DNA from: JAQVIJ01 sp041287365
GTDB lineage: Bacteria > Desulfobacterota > Dissulfuribacteria > Dissulfuribacterales > DYLC01
NCBI GenBank assembly: GCA_041287365.1
Contig: JBEULL010000015.1
Span: 30,738 to 94,737 of the forward strand
DNA length: 64,000 nucleotides
Direction: 5' to 3'
The notes below the pieces were generated by a model that was not told where the DNA came from, did not search any database, and saw only the letters and a program-made list of their open reading frames with translations. The position numbers were made by a program, and so were the translations under genes. This document shows positions 25,801 to 34,230 of the stretch, one piece after another. Each line of letters opens with the position of its first letter. Positions within the stretch are counted from its first letter, which is position 1.

Positions 25801-27057
25801 ATGTGCACGGGCATTCAAAAACGCAGAGTGGTTGTCACGGGGCTGGGTCTGGTCTCTCCCGTTGGAATTGGAGTGGCCGATGCATGGGCCAATCTGATAG
25901 CAGGGCGTTCAGGCATAGGGCCTGTCACCAAGTTCGATGCGACCGGCTATGATTGTCGTATAGCGGGCGAGGTCAAAGGACTGAACCCAACGGATTTTTT
26001 GCCGGAAAAGTTACTGAAACGCATAGATCCCTTCATTATTCTGGCATTGGTGGCGGCTCGTATGGCCATCGAGGACTCCGGTCTTGTCATCGATGCAGCC
26101 AATGCACGGCGTGTGGGTGTAATCACCGGTTGCGGGCTGGGGGGATTGGGTAGCATAGAGCGTTATAGGGATATTTTGGTGGAGAAGGGGCCTGCCCGCA
26201 TCAGTCCGTTCTTTATTCCCATGGCCATCCCCAATATGGCATCTGGACAGATTTCCATCATGTTCGGAGCGAAGGGGCCAAATACAGTGCTATGCACTGC
26301 CTGCGCAGCCGGTTCTCACGCCATTGGTGAGGCATTCAGGGTCATTCAAAGAGGGGATGCGGATGTCATGATCTGTGGTGGAACGGAATCGGTGGTCACT
26401 CAATTGGCGCTCTCCGGTTTTTCAGCGCTCAAGGCCCTCTCGACTCGCAATGACGAGCCCGAGAAGGCCTCACGTCCATTTGATCGGGACAGGGACGGTT
26501 TTGTCATAGGTGAGGGTTCAGGTATTTTGATTCTGGAATCTCTGGAGGCTGCAAGAGCCAGAGGGGCCAGTATTCTTGCCGAGATTGCTGGGTACGGCCT
26601 GACCGGCGATGCCTACCACATGACGGCCCCGCCGGATGATGGAGAGGGTGCCGCCCGCTGTATGGCCATGGCATTGAATGATGCCGGTATAAGCTGTAAA
26701 GATGTTGATTATATCAATGCACATGGAACAAGCACGCCTCTTAACGACGTCTGTGAGACTCGGGCCATAAAAATGGTATTCGGTAAGACGGCCTATAAAA
26801 TTCCTGTCAGCTCCACTAAGTCCATGACAGGTCATCTTTTGGGAGGCGCAGGCGGTATAGAAGCGGTTTTTTCCATAAAGGCCATTCAGGAAGGCATGAT
26901 ACCGCCCACCATAAACTACGAGAACCCCGATTCGGAGTGTGATCTGGATTATGTGCCCAATGTGGCTCGGCGCAAGGACCTGCGTGTGGTCATGTCCAAT
27001 TCTTTTGGGTTCGGCGGCACAAACGCCGTATTGATATTCAAGAGATTTGAATCATGA
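25801..27057 (+). CDS. fabF: 3-oxoacyl-ACP synthase II (FabF)
   Basis: The 418-residue condensing enzyme has the active-site Cys in TACAAGSHA and the two His in NAHGTSTP and KSMTGHLLGGAG. It elongates acyl-ACP. The stop codon TGA directly touches a dispersed palindromic element (from 27057), so the insertion happened at the very end of the gene without changing the protein visibly. Confidence 0.96.
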   Translation: MCTGIQKRRVVVTGLGLVSPVGIGVADAWANLIAGRSGIGPVTKFDATGYDCRIAGEVKGLNPTDFLPEKLLKRIDPFIILALVAARMAIEDSGLVIDAANARRVGVITGCGLGGLGSIERYRDILVEKGPARISPFFIPMAIPNMASGQISIMFGAKGPNTVLCTACAAGSHAIGEAFRVIQRGDADVMICGGTESVVTQLALSGFSALKALSTRNDEPEKASRPFDRDRDGFVIGEGSGILILESLEAARARGASILAEIAGYGLTGDAYHMTAPPDDGEGAARCMAMALNDAGISCKDVDYINAHGTSTPLNDVCETRAIKMVFGKTAYKIPVSSTKSMTGHLLGGAGGIEAVFSIKAIQEGMIPPTINYENPDSECDLDYVPNVARRKDLRVVMSNSFGFGGTNAVLIFKRFES

Positions 27058-27183
27058 TGGCGTCGCAAAAACTCACCAACTGTTGTGTTGCGCTGCATTC
27101 ATCGTCACTGCGCCGTAGTTCAACTACGCCTACTTCCCCTGAATTTGTGTGCACCTTGCCTTTGGCGGTTTTTGCTTGGCCAT
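27057..27183. repeat. Dispersed palindromic element, family 2, full copy
   Basis: The 127-base element starts ATGGCGTCGCAAAAACTC and ends with an imperfect inverted copy, GGTTTTTGCTTGGCCAT. Its centre holds the palindrome GTAGTTCAACTAC. It lies between the fabF stop and rpiB. A broken copy is at 43535-43678 and a diverged one at 17472-17591. It has no coding content. Confidence 0.7.
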
Positions 27184-27216
27184 CACCAACAATAACTTTT
27201 TACGAGACTATTAATC

Positions 27217-27648
27217 ATGAAAATAGCTATCGGTGCGGATCACGGCGGTTTTGAGTTGAAAGAGATGCTGAAAGGGGTTATTGCCGGTTTGGGACATGCC
27301 GTTGATGATGTGGGTTGTTATTCCCTTGAAGCCGTAAATTATCCTGAAATCGGTAAAAAGGTGGTGCAGTCGGTGCTATCAAAGGACGCGGACAGAGGCA
27401 TACTGATCTGCGGAACCGGCATAGGCATGTCTATGACGGCCAATCGGTATAAAGGCATACGAGCGGCCCTGTGCCACGATGCCTATACCACACGCATGAG
27501 CAGAGAGCACAACGATGCCAATGTGTTGTGCATGGGCGCTCGTGTGCTGGGTGTTGGAGTCGCCGAAGACATGGTCCGTATCTGGCTGAATACGGCATTT
27601 GCCGGCGGCCGTCATGCATGCCGAATAGCCATGCTGGAAGACCTTTAG
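27217..27648 (+). CDS. rpiB: Ribose-5-phosphate isomerase B
   Basis: The 143-residue protein starts MKIAIGADHGGFELKE and has ILICGTGIGMSMTANR with the catalytic Cys, and the NVLCMGARVLG motif, all as in RpiB. It interconverts ribose-5-phosphate and ribulose-5-phosphate, which feeds both nucleotide and riboflavin synthesis downstream in the same gene run. Confidence 0.95.
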   Translation: MKIAIGADHGGFELKEMLKGVIAGLGHAVDDVGCYSLEAVNYPEIGKKVVQSVLSKDADRGILICGTGIGMSMTANRYKGIRAALCHDAYTTRMSREHNDANVLCMGARVLGVGVAEDMVRIWLNTAFAGGRHACRIAMLEDL

Positions 27649-27670
27649 GTTTTCAAAAAAGGAGGATACA

Positions 27671-28936
27671 GTGTTACATCTGAAGAATACCGACATAGAT
27701 GTATATAACGCCATTCGGGCAGAGTTGGAACGGCAGACCACGCAGTTGGAGATGATAGCCTCAGAGAATTTTGCAAGCGAGGCGGTCATGGAGGCCGAGG
27801 GCAGCGTATTTATGAACAAATATGCCGAGGGCTATCCCTGCAAGCGTTATTACGGTGGTTGTGAATATATGGATACCGTGGAACAGCTGGCTATCGACCG
27901 CCTGAATGTGCTCTTCGGTTCGGAGTATGCCAATGTGCAGCCTCATTCCGGCAGCCAGGCCAATATGGCGGTTTATTTTTCGGTTTTGCAGCCTGGTGAA
28001 ACCATATTGTCCATGAATCTGGCTCATGGCGGCCATCTTTCTCATGGTGCAAGAGTAAATTTTTCAGGCAGATTTTATAACATCGTTCATTACGGTGTAA
28101 GCAGAGACACCGAGACCATAGACTTCGACGAGGTGCGCAGGCTTGCCCATGAGCATCGGCCGCGCATGATAGTCGTTGGAGCGAGCGCCTATCCGCGCAC
28201 CATAGATTTCGTTTCATTCCGTATGATAGCGGACGAAGTCAATGCCTACATGACAGCCGATATCGCCCACATAGCTGGCCTGGTGGCGGCAGGTATTCAT
28301 CCTTCACCTGTGCCTTTTGCGGATTTTGTCACATCCACTACTCACAAAACCATGCGCGGGCCAAGGGGTGGGTTCATTTTATCCAGACAGAAATATGCCC
28401 AACTCATCAACAGTCAGGTTTTTCCCGGCATACAGGGTGGGCCTCTCATGCATGTGATAGCGGCCAAGGCGGTTGCCTTCAAAGAGGCCATGGCCGATGA
28501 GTTCAAGTTTTATCAGCAACGGATTGTAGCTAATGCCGGCGTATTGGCTCAGACACTTCAGGATGCAGGATTCCGTCTGGTTTCCGGAGGCACCGACAAC
28601 CACCTCGTGCTTGTGGACCTCTCGGCCAAGGGCATTACAGGTGCAGAGGCGGAGAGGATTCTGGAGCTGGCTGGCATTACTGTGAACAAAAACGCCATTC
28701 CATTCGATAGCCAGCCACCGCGAGTCACCAGCGGCATACGCATAGGCACACCTGCCCTCACGACGCGCGGGCTTGGAGAGGCAGAGATGCGTGAGATTGG
28801 AGGTTATATCGTTGATGTGCTGAACAGCAAGGGAAATGAGGCTGTTGTGAGAAAGGTCAGGCACAATGTGAAAGGCCTGTGTGAGCGATTTCCTTTGTAC
28901 TCTGATTATGCGGCTCTTTTTGCCAGCCTGGAGTGA
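27671..28936 (+). CDS. glyA: Serine hydroxymethyltransferase
   Basis: This 421-residue PLP enzyme converts serine and tetrahydrofolate to glycine and methylene-THF. Signature features are EMIASENFAS, the cofactor Lys in TSTTHKTMRGPRGG and the QPHSGSQAN segment. The start is GTG with GGAGG upstream. It abuts the dCMP deaminase gene directly, linking one-carbon supply with thymidylate precursor supply. Confidence 0.96.
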   Translation: MLHLKNTDIDVYNAIRAELERQTTQLEMIASENFASEAVMEAEGSVFMNKYAEGYPCKRYYGGCEYMDTVEQLAIDRLNVLFGSEYANVQPHSGSQANMAVYFSVLQPGETILSMNLAHGGHLSHGARVNFSGRFYNIVHYGVSRDTETIDFDEVRRLAHEHRPRMIVVGASAYPRTIDFVSFRMIADEVNAYMTADIAHIAGLVAAGIHPSPVPFADFVTSTTHKTMRGPRGGFILSRQKYAQLINSQVFPGIQGGPLMHVIAAKAVAFKEAMADEFKFYQQRIVANAGVLAQTLQDAGFRLVSGGTDNHLVLVDLSAKGITGAEAERILELAGITVNKNAIPFDSQPPRVTSGIRIGTPALTTRGLGEAEMREIGGYIVDVLNSKGNEAVVRKVRHNVKGLCERFPLYSDYAALFASLE

Positions 28937-29458
28937 ATGAAAATCCAGTTGTCATCCCATGCTTCATGCACATCCAGGCCTTCGTGGGATGATTATTTCA
29001 TGGCCATCGCCCATTTGGTTTCGACGCGTTCAACCTGCCTGAGAAGACGAGTCGGGGCGGTGCTGGTAAAGGATAACCGCATTCTCTGTACCGGTTACAA
29101 TGGAGCGCCTTCCGGACTGCGTCATTGTCTGGAGATAGGATGCCTGAGGGATCAGCTTGGAATACCATCGGGTGAACGGCATGAACTGTGTCGCGGCTTG
29201 CATGCTGAGCAAAATATACTGGTTCAGGCGGCCAGACATGGTGTGGTGGTCGCTGATTCCACTCTTTATTGCACCACATTTCCATGCGTAATCTGCGCCA
29301 AACTCCTGATAAATGCAGGCGTAACGGCCATTTTTTATGTTCAGGGATATCCTGACAACCTCACTCGGGATATGCTGGAAGAGGCTGGTATTTCTTTGAT
29401 TCAGCAGGATTTTTCAGGTTTTGGTGAGATATTGCAGGATTTTCCCAAGTGTGGTTGA
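28937..29458 (+). CDS. Deoxycytidylate deaminase family protein (ComEB-like)
   Basis: The 173-residue protein has the zinc deaminase motifs HAEQN and PCVICAKLL, plus TGYNGAPSGLRHC, which is typical of dCMP deaminases. It converts dCMP to dUMP for thymidylate synthesis. The order rpiB-glyA-deaminase-nrdR is well known in this bacterial group. The ATG follows the glyA stop without a gap. Confidence 0.92.
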   Translation: MKIQLSSHASCTSRPSWDDYFMAIAHLVSTRSTCLRRRVGAVLVKDNRILCTGYNGAPSGLRHCLEIGCLRDQLGIPSGERHELCRGLHAEQNILVQAARHGVVVADSTLYCTTFPCVICAKLLINAGVTAIFYVQGYPDNLTRDMLEEAGISLIQQDFSGFGEILQDFPKCG

Positions 29459-29509
29459 AAATATCAATCCACGATCAATCCATATTGTTCCCTGATATTT
29501 TGTCATTTT

Positions 29510-29977
29510 ATGAAATGCCCCTATTGTAATACCCCCGACAGCAAGGTTATAGATTCTCGCACGGTTAGGGAAGGCAAGGCCATAAGGCGAAGGCGGGAGT
29601 GCGTCGTGTGCGCCAGGCGGTTTACTTCCTATGAGGTGGTGGAGGAGTTTCAGCCCATTGTAGTCAAAAAGGATGGTAGAAGAGAGCTGTTCCAGCGTTC
29701 CAAGGTCATAGACGGCATTCTGCGGGCATGTGAAAAAAGACCTATCACCATGGAGCAGATAGACAACTTCGTGCTGGAGTTGGAACGGGAGATACAGGAC
29801 AAGGGGGAACGGGAAATCCCAAGTAGTTATATCGGCGAAAAGGTCATGGCCCAGTTGAAGCTCTGGGACGATGTTGCCTACGTGAGATTTGCGTCAGTTT
29901 ATAAACAGTTCGGAGATGTGCAGGAGTTTATGGATCAGCTTCTGGAGCTTTTGAAGGAAGGCAGGAAAAAGGGGTGA
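29510..29977 (+). CDS. nrdR: Transcriptional repressor NrdR
   Basis: The 155-residue protein has the N-terminal zinc ribbon CPYC...CVVCARRFTSYE followed by an ATP-cone domain (VVKKDGRRELFQRSKV). NrdR senses dATP/ATP and represses ribonucleotide reductase genes. No ribonucleotide reductase gene or clear NrdR box lies in the window. Its end overlaps the ribD start. Confidence 0.95.
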   Translation: MKCPYCNTPDSKVIDSRTVREGKAIRRRRECVVCARRFTSYEVVEEFQPIVVKKDGRRELFQRSKVIDGILRACEKRPITMEQIDNFVLELEREIQDKGEREIPSSYIGEKVMAQLKLWDDVAYVRFASVYKQFGDVQEFMDQLLELLKEGRKKG

Positions 29978-31245
29978 GTGGTTATAGTTTTTTGCACAAA
30001 GACCAAATTCAGACACCAGCGGCATGGGCTGTGAGGAATTTTCTTTTCGGAGAAGGTATTCAAGATAGCTCGGACGATTCTATTCTACCTGTCTCGTCAA
30101 ACAGCGTGGCGCAGGCAGGTGACGAGGAGTTCATGCAACGGGCCCTGAATCTGGCCGCCAAAGGTATTGGAGCCGTCTCGCCTAACCCGACAGTCGGTGC
30201 TGTGATCACAAAGGACGGCCGTATAGTCGGAGAGGGTTATCATGAGTGTTTCGGCGGACCGCATGCCGAGATAAACGCCATAAAATCCGCTGAATGCGAC
30301 CTGTCGAACACTACCATTTACGTGACTCTGGAACCTTGCAATCACTTTGGCAAGACACCGCCCTGCACTCAGGCCATTCTCGCCTCAGGGATAAAACGGG
30401 TGGTTGTGGGCTCAACAGACCCCAATCCAAAGGCCGCCGGAGGCATGGAGTTTCTGCGCAGCCATGGAATAACCGTGAAGTCCGGTTGTCTCGAACAGGC
30501 CTGCCGCCGCCTCATCGCCCCTTTTTTGAAGCATGTTACCACGGGTTTGCCCTGGGTGATCAGCAAGGCCGCCATGAGTCTGGACGGGCGTATAGCCACT
30601 CGTACAGGAGAGTCCAAATGGATCACGAGTGAGAAATCCAGGGCCTACGGTCATGCGGTGAGGGCCGTAGTGGACGGCATAGTGGTGGGTATAGGCACTG
30701 TTCTGGCAGATGACCCTGAATTGACCTGTCGGGTTGCTCCTCATAAAAATTCGAGGCAACCCGTTCGTTTTGTATTGGACAGCACATTGAGATTACCCCT
30801 TGATTCTCGATTGTGTTCCACCGCAAAATCAGTTCGTACCATAGTAGCGGCTGGTGAAACGGCTTCATTCATAAAAAAAGCCGAATTGGAGGACAAGGGT
30901 GTGGAGGTATGGCTCTTGCCCTTGGACAAGGATGGTCGTAAAGTATCGTTGTCGGCATTTTTGGAGATGACCGGTGGGTTGGGCATTCAGAGCCTTCTGA
31001 TCGAAGGTGGATCAGGGCTCAATGGTGCCTTTTGGGATGGAGGGCTGGTGGACGAGATGTTATGGTTTTATGCGCCTATGGTGATAGGAGGCCAAGAGGC
31101 AAGGACTGCCATAGACGGCAGGGGGGTGGAGCATTTGCAGCAGGCTGTGAGATTGAAGGACTTCTGTGTTCACATGGTTTCCGGCGACATATTGCTGCAT
31201 GGTCTGGTTACCGAGGCGAACAGTTTTTTTGCAAAAGGGGTGTGA
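29974..31245 (+). CDS. ribD: Bifunctional riboflavin deaminase/reductase RibD
   Basis: RibD carries out the second and third steps of riboflavin synthesis. The deaminase half has PHAEINAI and EPCNHFGKTPPCTQAI; the reductase half begins near PWVISKAAMSLDGRIATRTG. From the GTG at 29974, which overlaps the nrdR stop, the protein has 423 residues with about 52 extra residues before the usual start (DEEFMQRAL). An ATG at 30133 with GAGGAG close upstream would give a typical 370 residues. Both starts are possible. Confidence 0.93.
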   Translation: MSGYSFLHKDQIQTPAAWAVRNFLFGEGIQDSSDDSILPVSSNSVAQAGDEEFMQRALNLAAKGIGAVSPNPTVGAVITKDGRIVGEGYHECFGGPHAEINAIKSAECDLSNTTIYVTLEPCNHFGKTPPCTQAILASGIKRVVVGSTDPNPKAAGGMEFLRSHGITVKSGCLEQACRRLIAPFLKHVTTGLPWVISKAAMSLDGRIATRTGESKWITSEKSRAYGHAVRAVVDGIVVGIGTVLADDPELTCRVAPHKNSRQPVRFVLDSTLRLPLDSRLCSTAKSVRTIVAAGETASFIKKAELEDKGVEVWLLPLDKDGRKVSLSAFLEMTGGLGIQSLLIEGGSGLNGAFWDGGLVDEMLWFYAPMVIGGQEARTAIDGRGVEHLQQAVRLKDFCVHMVSGDILLHGLVTEANSFFAKGV

Positions 31246-31249
31246 GATC

Positions 31250-31927
31250 ATGTTTACCGGCATTGTAGAGGGTATGGGTGTCATAAAAAACATCTCTTCC
31301 ACTCCTCAAGGGCTTTTGCTGGGCTGTGTGCCTGATTTCGCACTGATGGACGGCAGGATAGGCGAAAGTATAGCGGTAAACGGGGTCTGCCTCACCGCAG
31401 TCACGGTCTCCGAGCGTTTTTTTTCTGCCGATGTCTCTTTTGAAACCTTGCATAGAACTAATTTGGGCGCGTTGAAGCCTGGCAGCCGTGTAAATCTCGA
31501 GCGTGCAATGCGACCAACGGACCGTTTGGGCGGCCATATAGTGACAGGTCATATAGATTGTGTGGGTGAGATAGCGGAAGTGGGCATGAAAGGCCGTTTT
31601 TTGGTCATAACTGTAGCCCTTCCTGAAAAATATGCGGATAAATACGATCGTTATTTGGTGGAAAAGGGCTCCGTTGCTGTGGATGGAGTGAGCTTGACGG
31701 TGAACGCCTGTGGAAACGGCCGGTTTTCCCTGTCCATCATACCTCATACGGCCAAGCTGACTACCATCGGTTTCAAACAGAATGGCGATTTGGTCAATGT
31801 GGAACTGGATATTCTGGCCAAATATGTGGAAAAGATGCTGAACAACCGCTTGCCGCAAACGGCTCGAAACGAACGTATCGAATCTAATATAGACGCATCG
31901 TTGCTGGCGCGTCATGGTTTCATTTAA
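31250..31927 (+). CDS. ribE: Riboflavin synthase alpha chain
   Basis: The 225-residue protein starts MFTGIVEGMGVI and has two repeated lumazine-binding halves, with IAVNGVCLTAV in the first and VAVDGVSLTVN in the second. It dismutates lumazine to riboflavin. The ATG at 31250 lies four bases after the ribD stop; longer in-frame versions start inside ribD and were rejected. Confidence 0.95.
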   Translation: MFTGIVEGMGVIKNISSTPQGLLLGCVPDFALMDGRIGESIAVNGVCLTAVTVSERFFSADVSFETLHRTNLGALKPGSRVNLERAMRPTDRLGGHIVTGHIDCVGEIAEVGMKGRFLVITVALPEKYADKYDRYLVEKGSVAVDGVSLTVNACGNGRFSLSIIPHTAKLTTIGFKQNGDLVNVELDILAKYVEKMLNNRLPQTARNERIESNIDASLLARHGFI

Positions 31928-31941
31928 GAAAAGGAGTGAAA

Positions 31942-33162
31942 ATGGCTAAATCTTCCATAGAAGAGGTGTTGCAGGATATAAGAGAAGGCAAGATGTTCAT
32001 TCTGGTGGACGACGAGGATCGCGAGAATGAGGGCGATCTCACCATGGCGGCGGAAAAGGTCACACCCGAGGCCATAAATTTCATGGCGAAGTACGGCAGG
32101 GGTCTGATCTGTCTTGCGATGACATCCGAGCAGGTGGAGAGACTTCAGCTTCCAATGATGGCCTCTCGCAACAAATCCAGGTTCGGAACCGCCTTTACTG
32201 TCTCCATCGAGGCGGCTAGAGGGGTCACCACCGGCATCTCGGCCCATGACAGGGCCACCACCATACTTGCAGCTATTGCCGACGGCGCCACTCCTGATGA
32301 TATCGTAACTCCCGGCCACGTATTTCCTTTGAAGGCCAGGGACGGCGGCGTCCTGGTGCGGGCAGGCCAGACAGAGGGTTCAGTGGATCTGGCAAGGCTT
32401 GCGGGTCTGAAGCCTGCCGGCGTTATATGTGAGATAATGAAGGATGACGGAAGTATGGCCCGCATGCCTGATCTGGAGGTATTCGCCAGGGAACACGGAC
32501 TAAAAATCGTAACCATAGCGGATCTCATCGCCTATCGGCTTCAGAAGGAGAGTTTTGTCAAAAGAGAGGTGGATGTGAGATTGCCGTCTCGATTCGGTGG
32601 TGATTGGCGTCTGATTGCCTACAGCAGTCTGATAGACGATTATAATCATTTGGCGTTGGTAAAGGGTGAATTGCCCATAAAACCGGAAGAAGACGTGTTG
32701 GTCCGTGTTCACTCCGAGTGTTTTACAGGTGATGTGCTTGGGTCGCTCCGTTGTGACTGTGGTCCCCAGCTTCAGACCGCCATGAATCGTATCGCCTGTG
32801 AGGGCCGCGGCATTCTGCTCTATATGAGACAGGAGGGCCGCGGTATAGGGCTTATCAACAAGTTGAAGGCCTATCAGCTTCAGGACCATGGCAGGGATAC
32901 CGTGGAGGCCAATAAAGAGCTGGGTTTTCAGGCTGATTTGAGGGATTATGGTATCGGAGCGCAGATATTGCGGGACCTGGGAGTGAGGCGTATGCGCATA
33001 ATGACCAACAATCCCAAAAAGATCGTTGGGCTTGAGGGTTATGGGCTGAAGGTTACAGAGCGTGTTCCCATAGAGATTCCACCCCATAAGGAAAATCTGG
33101 CCTATCTACGCTGTAAGGCCGAGAAAATGGGGCATCTGTTGTCGGATTTGCCGAATATCTAA
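31942..33162 (+). CDS. ribBA: Bifunctional DHBP synthase / GTP cyclohydrolase II
   Basis: The 406-residue fusion supplies both precursors of riboflavin. The RibB part (1 to about 205) has DDEDRENEGDLTMAAE and the HVFPLKARDGGVL region. The RibA part has the zinc site CFTGDVLGSLRCDCG and YMRQEGRGIGL. AAGGAG sits at good spacing before the ATG at 31942; a GTG two codons upstream was not chosen. Confidence 0.95.
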   Translation: MAKSSIEEVLQDIREGKMFILVDDEDRENEGDLTMAAEKVTPEAINFMAKYGRGLICLAMTSEQVERLQLPMMASRNKSRFGTAFTVSIEAARGVTTGISAHDRATTILAAIADGATPDDIVTPGHVFPLKARDGGVLVRAGQTEGSVDLARLAGLKPAGVICEIMKDDGSMARMPDLEVFAREHGLKIVTIADLIAYRLQKESFVKREVDVRLPSRFGGDWRLIAYSSLIDDYNHLALVKGELPIKPEEDVLVRVHSECFTGDVLGSLRCDCGPQLQTAMNRIACEGRGILLYMRQEGRGIGLINKLKAYQLQDHGRDTVEANKELGFQADLRDYGIGAQILRDLGVRRMRIMTNNPKKIVGLEGYGLKVTERVPIEIPPHKENLAYLRCKAEKMGHLLSDLPNI

Positions 33163-33187
33163 AACAACATAATTAAAAGGAGGGTGT

Positions 33188-33658
33188 ATGCCGAGAATAT
33201 TTGAGGGTCACTTACAGGCAAAGGGTTTTAAGATTGGCATAGTTGTGGCCCGTTTCAATGAATTTATATCCAGCAAGCTACTCTCTGGCGCTGTGGATGC
33301 CCTTGTGCGGCATGGCGTGGCAGACGAAGATATAGCGGTTGCATGGGTGCCGGGGGCATTCGAGATACCTCTTGTGGCCAAAAAGATGGCCGTGAGCAGA
33401 AAGTATGACGGGATATTGTGTCTTGGCTGTATTATCAGAGGTGCGACTCCACATTTCGAGTATGTGGCGGCTGAATCCTCCAAGGGAGTGGCGCAGGTTG
33501 CTCTGCAGGCTGAGTGTCCCGTTGCATTTGGGATTCTTACCACAGAGACCATAGAACAGGCCATAGAACGGGCCGGCACAAAGGCAGGCAACAAGGGTTG
33601 GGATTCCGCCCTTTCCGTAATGGAGATGATCAGCCTGCTGAAAAATATGGAACAGTAA
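33188..33658 (+). CDS. ribH: 6,7-dimethyl-8-ribityllumazine synthase
   Basis: The 156-residue protein has the family pattern IVVARFNEFIS, WVPGAFEIPL and CLGCIIRGATPHFEYV, with the catalytic His after GATP. It makes lumazine, the substrate of RibE, and completes the pathway with ribD, ribE and ribBA. AGGAGG precedes the ATG. No FMN riboswitch was seen ahead of this gene set. Confidence 0.96.
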   Translation: MPRIFEGHLQAKGFKIGIVVARFNEFISSKLLSGAVDALVRHGVADEDIAVAWVPGAFEIPLVAKKMAVSRKYDGILCLGCIIRGATPHFEYVAAESSKGVAQVALQAECPVAFGILTTETIEQAIERAGTKAGNKGWDSALSVMEMISLLKNMEQ

Positions 33659-33662
33659 TCGC

Positions 33663-34208
33663 ATGATTCGTCGCCGCGGCAGAGAAATCGCCCTTCAGAT
33701 GCTTTACGGGTTGGAATTGCATCCCTCGTCGGTTCTGCCTGCCTCGTTGGATTCGTCACTGCAGGCAGACCGGTCTTTTCCTGATTCCCCTGATTTCAGC
33801 TCACAGGAAGCCGGTGGGTTGCCGTGTGATGGGCTTGACGCACATGTATTGCAGGCATGGTATGCAGACTATCTGCATCTCATAGACGATTCGATTGCAA
33901 GGAATGACCCTTCCTTCGAATTTGCGCAGACGCTCCTGGAAGGGGTGTTGCGTCATAGGGAGGTGTTGGATGCTCTGATACAGCAGCATGCCAAAAACTG
34001 GCGTCTGAACCGTATGTCTCTGGTGGACAGGAACATCCTGCGTATCGGTGTGTTTGAGTTGTCTTATCGCCCTGATATTCCAGGGAAAGTTGCTATCAAT
34101 GAGGCTATTGAGCTTGCCAAAAAATTTTCTACGGATGATGCTGTCTCATTTATAAACGGTGTGCTGGATGCCGTTTTGAAGGAGATGCATCTGCCTGATC
34201 AGGAATAA
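33663..34208 (+). CDS. nusB: Transcription antitermination factor NusB
   Basis: The all-helical 181-residue protein has the NusB pattern RRRGREIALQMLYGLE at the start and DRNILRIGVFEL, then AINEAIELAKKF...SFINGVLDAV at the end. It is longer than usual (about 140) because of a Ser/Pro-rich insertion around residues 20-60 after helix 1. It binds rRNA boxA with NusE. Its place after ribH is a very common arrangement. Confidence 0.93.
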   Translation: MIRRRGREIALQMLYGLELHPSSVLPASLDSSLQADRSFPDSPDFSSQEAGGLPCDGLDAHVLQAWYADYLHLIDDSIARNDPSFEFAQTLLEGVLRHREVLDALIQQHAKNWRLNRMSLVDRNILRIGVFELSYRPDIPGKVAINEAIELAKKFSTDDAVSFINGVLDAVLKEMHLPDQE

Positions 34209-34230
34209 ATTCATGCAGACAGGATAGACC

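Noticed and set aside
27054..27254. A 66-codon frame between fabF and rpiB
   Set aside because: It is made of the dispersed palindromic element and runs into rpiB.
29459..33187. FMN riboswitch for the riboflavin genes
   Set aside because: The gaps ahead of nrdR, ribD, ribE, ribBA and ribH are far too short for the element.
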